The translations under genes and the position numbers were made by a program. From Allium sativum (taxonomy: Eukaryota; Streptophyta; Magnoliopsida; Asparagales; Amaryllidaceae), in contig CM060922.1 in the NCBI GenBank assembly GCA_030737875.1, forward strand, positions 304,101,456-304,165,455: a stretch of DNA of 64,000 bases, given 5' to 3'. Under the pieces are notes generated by a model. The model had not been told where the DNA came from. It ran no database searches and saw only the letters and a list, made by a program, of their open reading frames with translations. Every line of letters begins with the position of its first letter. Position 1 is the first letter of the stretch. Shown here one piece after another: positions 37,029-48,329 of the stretch.

Positions 37029-40000
37029 TGTAACGTCCCGGAAAAAAAATTCGACGCTCGAATTTTCAACGATAATACATCATCCGTATTACTTGTCAAA
37101 AATCCAAGTATCGAACCTCAGACTGTTAATAGAAAGCATATAGAGGATGAGAAAATAGAAAGAAATAAAATTTAGAATAGAAGAAAGAAGAACACATCAG
37201 AATCTCATAGTGGAATGAATAAATATAACAAATCTCTTTGTAAGAGAAACTGTATATATACATACCATTTATCAGAGTACAACGTACATCAATCACAGTG
37301 GAAATTCACTTTATATCTATCAGTGAAGCCTCCTGCTTCCAGCTCCTGAATCTCCAAGCGAAACCTAACTTGTAAATATACCCGGTCTAACCCGAGCACA
37401 TTTAAAGCAAAGCAAAATTCACCTGGATCAGTCTGGAATACTTTCAGTAATAAATTCACAACACAAACAACTTATTTAACTTTGAAAAATCCTTTTTGAA
37501 AGAAAAGGATAATAGTAAGACCAGCCCACACATAAACACGGATGGTTTTTATCTTACTATAACCCAAAACATTTTTGAAATCAATATCTTTTATGATATT
37601 ATAATAATGTCTATCAAACTACAAATAAATAATAATCTAGAAGAACGCTTGCATCTCACGCTCTACATATATGGTATACGAACAAAACCGCAGGCTCTTT
37701 TTGGAGAATGGTTTTCCCGGAAAGATATGGGACCACCTTCCAACAATGTACCTCCGGAGATGAATACAATGAGGTTCAACAAGAACGTCTTGCAACCCGA
37801 CTCACACATGACCGACCCCTCATTTCGTTTGAGAGTACCGATTATATCATTACCACGGTTGGGGGCCAGCCAACCGAACCGATAGAATAACATATAAGAA
37901 TAAAAAGGAACAACCGAAACCATTTGATTTCTCCAGATCAGGTAATGATATACCCTTTTAATGGGTGTAACCCACATAGCCATGCTGCCTACCCGATTTT
38001 GTTCCATTTCCCGGTTGATGAGGCTTGAGGTTACGTTGATCTCCATAATCAACACATCTTTGAATGCCACATCATCAGATCCGTCAAATCACTAATTGAC
38101 GTCCACAAATATACTCTAGGTATTAAGCAAGAGAATTTCTCCGCCACCAAACTTGGTATATTTGTAAAAATCAACGTACATGATTCTTAAGGAAATACTC
38201 TGTCAGACATTCGTCCATTCAAGTCATCCAGGAACAGGATGAACAGAGGGCACCCTCCAACCGCATCCTATATAGGAGTCACCCCAAGGATCAGTAGCGA
38301 GAAGTCCTTGCAAATTCGAATATTTCAATCACGACAGAATCACAAGTCATCATAACTCCGGTAGCAAGCTAGAGAAATTTAATGTGTAGTCCTTCCGCTC
38401 ATGAAGATCAACAGTCTTCAATGCTCCGTCTCGGCCATTTTCTGATATCTTCAACGTTATGTATTTGCTGGTCGGAATGGTTTTCGAATATAAATTCGAT
38501 CCCGGTCTTTCCGTACCAACAATCGCTAAAAGGCCATATTTTGATAGTCGATTATTTAACTATCAAATCACAACAATATATCTAGGTGAAATGGGCAGCT
38601 CAGGTCCTTATTTAATATATTTCCTTAAACCATTTCATCGATTTCTTATAATCGATTCCATAAATTTTAACTTATCAAAACTCTCTGGTGTCGTTACTTA
38701 AAACATTTCTGAACACTCTTTTAATCAACTTTTCTTTTTATTTCCTTTGTCTGGAAATATTACTATATTCACCATCAACGTCTTTTACTTTCCTTTAATG
38801 TGGAAACAATGTTTAATTTACTCAAAACCCTTTTTAGATTGAAATTATCGCTATGGTTTTATAAACTCACTTTTCATTTCCATTACCATTTGAGCATATC
38901 GTTATATTTCTATTTAATCAAACGGCTTATGATAAATTACAAAAATCTCTTTCTTTATTTTTGATTATACCATTTTACCTAATTTCATTCCCAGGTGAAC
39001 GCTTATTTTTAAATCATTGGTTTGGGTAAAACCCTTTTCACACCTTATTTATATCATTGAATTAAATTCAAATCCTTTCCATGCTAATCCATTTCATAAC
39101 TTAATTCCCTTTTAGAAAAGAATTCCAATCATAGTGTACTCGATTTAGTTATAATTAAATGCAAGTAGTTATCTTTTCGATTAACCAAAACTAGCATAGT
39201 TACTTCCTTTTAAAAGGTTATTTAAATAAAATGATAAATTATATTAATCGCAAATAACTCGGTAATCACTTTCCAACCCATTTCAAACAAATATTACCTC
39301 TCGATAATAGTGAAGCCGTTCAAGTTGGGGTATTCTAATTACCTCTCAGACCTTGATCGACAGCGTTCTTATCTCAAGATAATACAAGTTTGAAATACCC
39401 AAATCTAATACGTCCTTCCCATTTCCATTTAGTCGGGATTCATAATCATTTTCTTTTATTTGAAACCCACTTGACATGCTAATCCCCTTTTCTTGATTTG
39501 GTAAACCTTCACTAAACCCATTTGATTCCCATATGGTTTTACAATGATTTCTTTCCTTGGTAAACTTCTTTATAATCACTTTACTTAATTTATAAAGAAA
39601 TATTTATCAAACCTCTATTTAAGTCTAAATTTATCCATACTCATCTTATTGAAACTGCCATATTAGTTTACAAAGCTTATTTACAACCCTGGTTTGTAAA
39701 TTTGGATTATACACCCTTACTAACCATTAATCAAATACCATAGCCACTCATTTATTTCTTAATTGAATCCCACTTAAAAGTTATCGCTTTAATTATGTTT
39801 AAAACTTCTCTTTAATATCACTATGGCTCGACGGTCCTTTATCAACTTATGTTTATAAAATTCTAGGATTTATAACCAAAGTCCATTGGTAACCTTTACT
39901 TAGTTAAAACCTTATTATAATTTGATTTCCCCTTTTTGAAATGAATGCCAATAATTGGAACAATAGCTTTAATTATTATTAATATGATAATTAACTTCAT

Positions 40001-43000
40001 ATTAACCAAATAAAAACAGTATATTTCAATAATTAATCATTCATTAATTACTTCATTATTTAATAAAGACAGGATAGTTAAATGATTTTACAAAAGGAGA
40101 TCAAATAACAAGTAACTTTAAAAAATTCAATAATCACTTAATATTACAGTTTTTAACTAACTTCTAACCCCATTCGTCAAGTTAATGAATATTTTGAAAA
40201 CCGTTGATTTGATTAATCCAACCTCAATTCCAAATTAAAATGGTTGATTTTTTTCCAACCGTACGTACCTGTTAATTGTTAACTGATTTCCATCATCATT
40301 GCCTCTTGAAATTGATTAAATAACTTAATTAATTTAAAATATCAGTTAATTGTTTGATAAAAACAATTATTCCATTTCACTAACCCGTAGGTTAGTTTTT
40401 GACTGCAGTTCATGAATCTCAATAATGACATTAAATTCTTATTGTAAACTATTAAGTAATTTCTATTAAAAACCTCATTATTAACATATAAGAATAATTA
40501 TAAACTTCACTCCATTTTTCTCTATAACATAAATAAATAATTTCAATTAATCAGTTTAATTATTATTATTAAATCAACTGTTCAATTTCACTTATCCGTA
40601 TATTAGCTCCTGACTTTTGTTCATAGAACTGCGTAAAATTACATTATATAAACTTTCAATAATCACATTTGTAAAACATGATTTTAATTTTAAATATATT
40701 TATAAAACATCGTTTTTATTCGACTCATATAAAATAACTTAAATCCTTTAATTTATTTGTAAAATAAATTTAAACTCCGTCAATTTTCCTATCAGTAAAA
40801 CAACATTATAAAACAATAGATTTAGACCATCACTGTCAACTAGTTAATCAATACTGTCAGTTGATAAAAATTACCACAACAATCACATCCATTCAACCAT
40901 CATCATTCAGACAGGTTCAGTGTCAATTTGGGGTTTAATCAGTTCATGTGTAAATAGTATAAAAATAAACAATACACATGATATTTTTGAGGAATCCGGT
41001 CAGATCCCTCCAACCTGTTCTTCCCTGCTTCACGGGTTATTATAACACTTCATGATAGCATATAATTTTAAATTAAATAAATTAACGAGGATAATATAAC
41101 TAACAACAACCATTTTATCAACCATAAGCAACCAACGCAGCCAATCGACCAATATATATATTTTTAATGGTATTTTAATTATGTGGATTTATCACATCAC
41201 AGTGGTCTAGAAAAGTGTGAGAATTAACTCACCGTTTACTCCTAAATCGATGATTCTGGTTGGCTTATACAATTTCAACGAGCGTTTGAAATTGTATATA
41301 AATCTCACCGTCTTTGAATCATTCCAATCCAGCTCGATATTGTAGTGTTTGTTCATGCGACTCTAATGAATCTGCTTTTGCCTTATTTTGATATTGTATG
41401 ACAATATATGCTAGTTACCAGTTTGTATACGAGTTTTAAAAAAGAATTATAATATAATTAATTATACTTAGGTTTCTTAGTTACCATCGTTAAGCCGAAA
41501 TAGCGACCTTGCCTGAAACCAAAATGTGCCCTTTTCCTCCGGGAGATTCCGAATACAGCACGTGTCCTTTTAGTCCCCCACATTACCTCCTTTTGGTTCT
41601 TTTCTACCAGATAATTCATCCCTTTACCTCTTTCTTTAACGTTCTTCTCGTTTTTTTTATATTAAAAAAACCGTAAGCCCAACTCACCCAATACCACTAC
41701 AGCCCATCTACCCTTTCCCAATCGCAACATCTTCTTCTCCCTTGGTGAATCAAAACACTGCTCCTCCAACCGATTGTATTATTATCGATTTCTATATTTT
41801 TTTTCTTCACTTTCGTAATATTGCTGTCCTCCTTAGTTCCATTTTGTTTGCTTACCTTTTTTTCTTTTCTATTGTAGTTTAGTTCTTGCGTTGCTTCTAA
41901 ATGAAAACCACGCCATAGACCCTTCCCCACGAACTAAACTACACCCGACATGTTGGAACGCCACCTCATCACGGAGACCCTTCCGCACCATATTGGTTCC
42001 TACACATCACCTGAAACCCTCGCCTTGAAGGCAAACTTGACTGCTCCTGTGCACCGCCTACCTCGCCAACTCAATATTCACGTCCGTTACAGATTGTACA
42101 CCCTCCCCCTTCACAAAATTGCTCCGCCCTTTCTCCACTTCATCTCATATACATGTCTTCTCGCATCCAGCACATATAGTAACCATACCCGTTTATATGC
42201 TCACCCCCATCTGTTGGAGCATCGCCGAACCCGACCCCCATCAGTGCCGCAGCTTCCATTCAACGTTGCTGACCCCTCACGTCATGCATACTGCGGTGAA
42301 GCAGCAACAACTCCGCTATTCGAGTTAAGGGAAAGGAAGGAAAAGTTTACTGGTTCAAAGAAAATAGGGAAAGGCAAAGTGTATTTTGAATTTCTTATTT
42401 GTTGATCTGAATGAGGAGGAGTTGCTTCGAATACATAGAGAAGGAAGCAGATGTATTTTTATAGGGGAAAAGCTGCTTGGTCACCACAAAAAAGGGAACA
42501 TGGGATGGTACGATTTTCTCTTCAGTAGGCACATGGTGACTGAATCACACATGCATGCGCAGTGGTTGGTCGGAGAAAAATGTGACACTAACATGTGAGG
42601 ACGCAAATAAAATATATTTTTGGTTTACAGATGAGCACCTGTGCGTGAAACCTCTCACATGGTTATTTATTGATTAACAGAAGTGAAACAGATTATGTCG
42701 GGCAGAATTTCCTTTTCTTCTCAAGTTTTAGATCATATCACATGGCATAGAAGACGTTTGCAGGATATTTATTATGATAATGACGGACGATGTTTTTTAT
42801 GAAATAACAAACCATATTTTAGTGATTTGAACTAACAATATTTTCAGTGCATAACGCGAGTCGTTCATAATTTGTACAAACCGATACAGACTTCGGTTGC
42901 AACAAAAATTGGAAACTACACAATAACTAAAATTTTAAACTTGGCATTTTAAAAATTCTAAGTCCAAAAGTCATCCAATATATTAAAACAATTTTGTTTA

Positions 43001-43515
43001 TTAAATAATCATTATCGTTTATTAACGAATTCCATAGCAACTATTTTAAATTTTGTTTTGGACATAAAAACAAAATTTACAATATGAAAACTCGATTTTT
43101 CTCTTCCATTAGAAAAATATTATCAAATAGTTTCTGACGTTTCTTGTTTCGAGAAAATCCGACTTATATTGGCTCCTGTACAGCCATTTGAAGTTCAAAC
43201 CACAATATTACGAACTACCGCGCCGCTGCAGCTCGTTTTATAATTAAATTATAAATTATACGATCAACCATCATTAAATAAACGAAATCATAAAAAAATT
43301 CAATATAAACTAATATTAAACCATTTTAAACTGCTTGTTCACATTGTACTGCAACCACAACATTTTCCGACCGTTTGGAAATAAAAATATTATTTTATTA
43401 TTTATTTAAATAACATATTCGAAATAAAATCATTAAATTCAATATTTAAATTCAAACCAATATTTTAAATAATAAAATAAACTAAATAATTACCCAGAAA
43501 ATACGGGTCGTTACA
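37029..43515 (-). repeat. Element B 5' LTR (complete, 6487 bp)
   Basis: Uninterrupted partner of 22505-35778. On the minus strand it begins TGTAACGACCCGTA at 43515 and ends CCGGGACGTTACA at 37029. It holds the unoccupied CACTA-3 target site near 37905-37920. Plus-strand ORFs at 41950-42405 (151 codons) and 42386-42598 have partners in the other LTR, but most differences between the copies change the amino acid, so they do not look like genes. Confidence 0.92.
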
Positions 43516-44160
43516 GATATTATATAAGCTTTATAAATAGCTATTTTCCAAATAACCTCTGTTTCTGACGAAACGATTTTTATTAGAATATGTATAGCTA
43601 GTTATCGCTAGATTTCAGATTTGGGGCCAATCAGAGTTGTTTCGTGAGTGAGCGATGTTAAATAGTGAACCGATAAATAAACTGAAATCAAAATAACACA
43701 TTTTTTCAAATGAAGCCGGATTTCGACAAAGAAAATTTCATTAGTAACGAAAAGTCAACGTATAGCAGTACATCCAATTTCATCGTGTTTGGAGTTTGTA
43801 AATGTTGATACGAATATAAGGCGTGCAACGTAATCTACGGTAAAATAAAGTTAACTATATAAAAATAATATAATATATATTGCTTCCACCCTAAGTAAAT
43901 TAAAACTAGCCTCGCCTACCCGATACTAACCTAAAGTACAACTGCGGCTACCCTGCCTATACCAAACAAACATGACATTTCATGCTTTCGTGCTTATTCC
44001 ACACTGTACAAAATATACCTAAGTTTTATCAAAATAAATGAAAAGCACATGCATATCACAAAGAACGAACACGCATGCCAAAATATTTAAAAATGTGCTT
44101 CCTTCCTTCCTAAGTCTCAAGCCGCCTAACCACCTGCTTGCCTATTAATTTCTTAGGGGA
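43516..44160 (+). repeat. D' LTR fragment, right half (end approximate)
   Basis: Continues D' after element B. It contains TTTCTGACGAAACGATTTTT and a second degenerate GATTTCGACAAAGAAAATTT copy of the U3 module repeated in the other LTRs. From ~43880 the sequence is a mixed stretch I cannot assign. By 44161 it has become gag sequence of element D. D' and D are probably different elements, because the 3' LTR of D begins differently. Confidence 0.5.
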
Positions 44161-44983
44161 AGAGTGGCTTGAAGAAACCTTTAGGTGAGATTACTCACTA
44201 TAACTGTCAACAGAAATGTCATTTTTCCAAAGATTGTAAGAATGCTAAGGTGGAAAGAAAATGTTTTAACTGTGACAAGCCTGCAGAAGAATTGTTTGAA
44301 ACCACCAAAGGATAAGTGGGTTGTGAGAGCGTATGCTTTAGATGTTGTATCGTCTTCTGTGAGGGGTCCGAGTGCAGAGGAGAAGGGAAAGAATGTTGTC
44401 ATGCAAGGTACGCTTTCTTGGTTGATACTGAAGCGTCACATTCTTTTATCTATAATGAGCTTGTTTGTAAGTTAGGTTTAGTACCTAAGATTGTTGATAG
44501 GTCGTTGGTTGTGACTAATCTATTTAGGGGTTTTTCCAGCCTTTATATGCTTTGTCGTGGTGCTCTTTTGTGTGTGACTGTTTTGTTTTGAATTTTTCTG
44601 GATTTGGGATTATTTTAGGTTCAAGAGGTATGCGGCTATTGTAGATCAAGAGAGGTTTATGGTGACAATCAGGAATGTAGTGGAGTGAACGATAGTGATA
44701 CGTTGTCTAATAGAGGATGGAGTTCTGATTAGCTTTTTATATTCGCTTGTGATTCCATGGGATGGATTGTCATTTGTGCCAATCGTACGAGAGTTTTTTT
44801 TGATGTGTTTGATGAGGTCAACGGGTTGCCATCACAGTAAGAGATCGAGTTTCAGATTGATTTATTGGATAAAGCTAAACTTATTATTATGTCTCTTAGG
44901 TGGATGGCGCCTAAGGAACAACGGGAGTTAGAGGTGCAAGTGAATGATCTTTTGAGTAAGGGATTCACTCGAAGAAGCATATC
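44161..44983 (+). pseudogene. Element D gag end, protease and start of reverse transcriptase (broken)
   Basis: The frame at 44188-44244 reads HYNCQQKCHFSKDCK, a gag zinc knuckle whose first Cys is His. A second knuckle (CFNCDKP, 44267-44287) has lost its His and last Cys. After a frame change the protease active site reads DTEASHSFI (44424-44450), with Glu in place of the Gly of the usual D-T-G. Frame-broken sequence follows to the start of reverse transcriptase (WMAPKEQRELEVQV, LLSKGFTR at 44901-44972). The reading is cut at 44983 by element C and resumes at 56700. Confidence 0.82.
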
Positions 44984-46305
44984 TGTAACGACCCAGAAAA
45001 TCTGAACCAATTTAAAATTTTTAAATTGGCTAAAATAATGGATTTAAAATATTTAAAATAGATATTTTAAATAATGGCGATGAAAACTGAGTTTGAATCG
45101 ACATTTGAAAACGAATATAATTAATTATAATTATATATAGAATTGAAAATAGCGCGGTAGTTCGATAATTCGATTTCAAACTTCAATTGAACATACCGGG
45201 TGCAAAACAATCCGGATTTTAGTGAAACCAAAAATAATGGAATCTAATTGATAATATCTTTCCAACGAATCTGACCAATCGAAATTTGATAGCGGGAATC
45301 AAAAGATATGTCCAGTTGAAAATTCTGAATAGCCGCTATGGAATTCAGGCCCTTAAAAATGGACATTTTGCAAATGACCTCGGAATTCGACGAAACCACT
45401 TTTTTTGGGTCCGTGATGTAAAGTTATTGCTAGATTCCAAATTTCATAATTTTTCGAATCAATATGTGAGCGTGGCAAAGGAAAACGCGTTTGACCAGTT
45501 TCCGTTGATTTTAATCGACTGGAAATTGGCCATTTTTCAAACGGTCTCAGAATTCGACGAAACTAGTTTTGTTAGGATCGTATCGTCAATACGAAGCTAG
45601 AAAATACTTTTCTGGAATTTTTCTAGTTAGTATGTGACCCCGGTAAGTTGGAATGTACGCTTAAAATTCAATATAGTGATTTAAATGTAAATTCAACGGA
45701 AACTGATTGTAACGATCAAATCAGCTTGCGATACATATCCCATTGTGTTCGGAATGGGGGTAAAACGCTATGGACGGCAGGCGGTGGGCCTCGTTTAGAG
45801 GTCGTATGTAAAAGTCAACTTTTTGCAAAATTAAATAATTAAATAAAAAAAATATTTTAATTCCCTCCCTTTTATCTTTCGTTCTGCCCCCCCCCCCCCT
45901 TCAAAATTAAATCGCTCAGAAGAAAAAAAAAGAGAAAAGAAGAAGGACGGAGTAGCAGCGACGCCACCGCCCCGACGACCGCCGAACCCCCCCATCACAC
46001 GCCGATCCAGCTCCTCCCCCTCGCGACGCATCCCCCCCCCCCCCCCGTCGAATCAAATCGAGCAGCCCCCCTGAAGCATCGACGCCACCACCACCGAAGA
46101 CCACTGCCTGCCGCCGACGTCTTCTTTTTCCCCTCCTTCTTCGCAGGTTAAAAGTAAGTATTTTATTTTATTTCTATTTTAATTCTTTAAAAACTGGTTT
46201 CGATTTTAGGGCTTAAACTGATTTCGATTTTAGGGTTTAAAACTAATTTCGATTTTAGGGTTTAAAAACTGAATTTTTAAAAAAGGTTTTAAACTGATTT
46301 TAAAA

Positions 46306-46495
46306 AGAATTTAAAACAGATTTTTGAAAAGAATTTAAAACAGATTTTTGAAAGGTTTTAAAACAGATTTTTGAAAAGGTTTTAAAACAGATTTTTGAAA
46401 AGGTTTTAAAACAGATTTTTTTGAAAGATTTAAAACAGATTTTTTGAAAGATTTAAAAACTGATTTTTAAAAAAGGTTTTAAAAGATTTGAATTT
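46306..46495 (+). repeat. ~24-bp tandem repeats in element C 5' LTR
   Basis: About seven units of the type TTTTAAAACAGATTTTTGAA with one- or two-base length changes. The same array is at 52350-52535 in the 3' LTR. Confidence 0.85.
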
Positions 46496-47230
46496 TAAAA
46501 AGTAAAAGATTTAAACTTTAAAAAGTAAAAGATTTAAAACTTTAAAAAGAAAAGATTTGATCTTTAAAATGGAAAAGGCGGAATCTATATTTTTGAAATT
46601 CAATTTTTATATATTGAATAGCGAAGTCAAAATTCGATTTTTATATATTGAATAACATAGTAAAAATTCGATTTTTACATATGTAGAGAATACGGGCAAC
46701 GAAGCGACAAAAGGCGAGATCGGCGAAGATTTCTAAAGGAAGAGTCGTAGTTGGATAGCTATTGGTGAGATTTCTGATTTAAAAATATATATATCTGTGT
46801 GAAATGAAAGTGAATTGCTATATATAAATATATATATATATATACGCCCCTCGTCCACAAACCATGGACGATATTTATTGATTGAAATTGTTGTGAAAAT
46901 TGATTGATAGCGAATGATTGTTTGGGATTGTTTGTGATTGATATTGGTTGATTGTGGTTGAAAAATACCCATTTGTGGTTGAGAAATATTTGGTTGAAAC
47001 CACATAGGATTAGTTTGTGGAAATGAAATAAATATATACATGCCGCCTGCGTGCGAACTAGATGCATGATCCCCATTGTCAAAAACCGCGAGGTTTTAAG
47101 GTAGAGCGAGGAGCCGTACTAGGGACGGTCCCGGTTTTGACTACCCTGCCGTTATGCTGCCGAAATTTTGAATAATATTCGTGTGTTTGAATTATTTTCA
47201 TATGCTTAAACTATATTTATTCATTGAATA

Positions 47231-47738
47231 GAAAACATTCATGTGTTGAATTGATATTCATTCGTTGATTAGAAATTCATGTGTTGAATGGTATTCATAT
47301 TTTGAAATAAATTGTTTGATAATAAAAATCACTTTTTACATATATATAGAAACTATAGAAAACATTCATGTGTTGAATTGATATTCATTCGTTGATTAGA
47401 AATTCATGTGTTGAATGGTATTCATATTTTGAAATAAATTGTTTGATAATAAAAATCACTTTTTATCTATATATAGAAACTATAGAAAACATTCATGTGT
47501 TGAATTGATATTCATTCGTTGATTAGAAATTCATGTGTTGAATGATATTCATATTTTGAAATAAATTGTTTGATAATAAAAATCACCTTTTATCTATATA
47601 TAAGAACTATAGAAAACATTCATGTGTTGAATTGAAATTCATTCGTTGATTAGAAATTCATGTGTTGAATGGTATTCACATTTTGAAATAAATTGTTGGA
47701 TAATAAAAATCACCTTTTATCGACTATATGAACTGTGT
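47231..47738 (+). repeat. 127-bp tandem repeat, four copies (element C 5' LTR)
   Basis: Units begin GAAAACATTCATGTGTTGAA at 47231, 47358, 47485 and 47612, exactly 127 bp apart. The last copy is slightly diverged. Two further, more decayed units may follow to ~47880 (TGATAAAAATCC, ACAATAAAAATCAC). Confidence 0.95.
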
Positions 47739-48130
47739 AAAATAATCTCGTTTTAAAGAAATTGTTTTATGATAAAAATCCTATTTTTATCACCAATATG
47801 AAGTATATCAAATAATAGTGTTTTGAAATGAATCGTTTTACAATAAAAATCACATTTTTATTGTATGCATGAATCGTTGAAATGTGAAGTGTTAAAAATA
47901 GCCACTTGTTCAAAAATAAACATATATGAGTTGAAATATTCATTAGGTAGCTAATGAAATGATTTGCACCTATTTATGTAACATTAGAATGAATGGTGTT
48001 TTTAAACCAAATAGAAATCAAATATGAAGTCGAATAGAAAATGATAAATAATAAGAACTGTATATATATGTATATGCATATTCATTGAACAGGTTATAGC
48101 AAAGGGGTTAGAGAAGAGGAATAAAATTTT

Positions 48131-48329
48131 GTGCCCGACAAATAGGTACACATTTACTGTTTTGTTTGGGTGATGATTTTATGAGCCTGTTGGCTAGTCG
48201 CTTGGCTTTTTCTTTTTCTTTTTGAGATTAGAAGGACCGGGAAAGCTATTTGCAATTTCCCGATGCTCCCGGTGCAGGGGAGGTTATGGCGAAATTTTCC
48301 AAAATTTTAAGGTGTTAGAAAAATATTTG
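48131..48329 (+). other. Segment inside the C 5' LTR related to the PPT-proximal interior of A and B
   Basis: Shared landmarks in the same order as the minus strand of A (5376-5162) are: GCCCGACAAA.AGGTACAC; GATTT.ATGAGCCTGTT; CGCTTGGC; a purine stretch; GGCGAAATTTT; and A.GTGTTAGAAAA. In A and B this lies between the primer site and the purine tract; here it is ~2.3 kb inside the LTR end. U3-like sequence (GCCGTGCAGTTCGTATTTTG) follows at 48411 and again at 48650, as if an old purine tract/LTR junction had been absorbed. Confidence 0.75.

Larger units (their letters stand above)
22505..43515 (-). mobile_element. Element B: non-autonomous giant-LTR retrotransposon with CACTA-3 nested in its 3' LTR
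   Basis: Read on the minus strand: 5' LTR 43515-37029, primer site, 1250-bp interior, purine tract, 3' LTR 35778-22505. Removing the 6773-bp CACTA-3 and one GAA leaves a 3' LTR of ~6498 bp, matching the 6487-bp 5' LTR. No protein-coding region is seen between the LTRs. The LTRs differ by about 2% in a sampled ~700 bp, so B is older than A. Flanks gctat (22500-22504) and gatat (43516-43520) are a 4-of-5 target duplication within D'. Confidence 0.9.

Noticed and set aside
47231..47738. Regularly spaced repeats considered as a CRISPR-like array
   Set aside because: Units are contiguous 127-bp tandem copies without unique spacers, inside a plant LTR.
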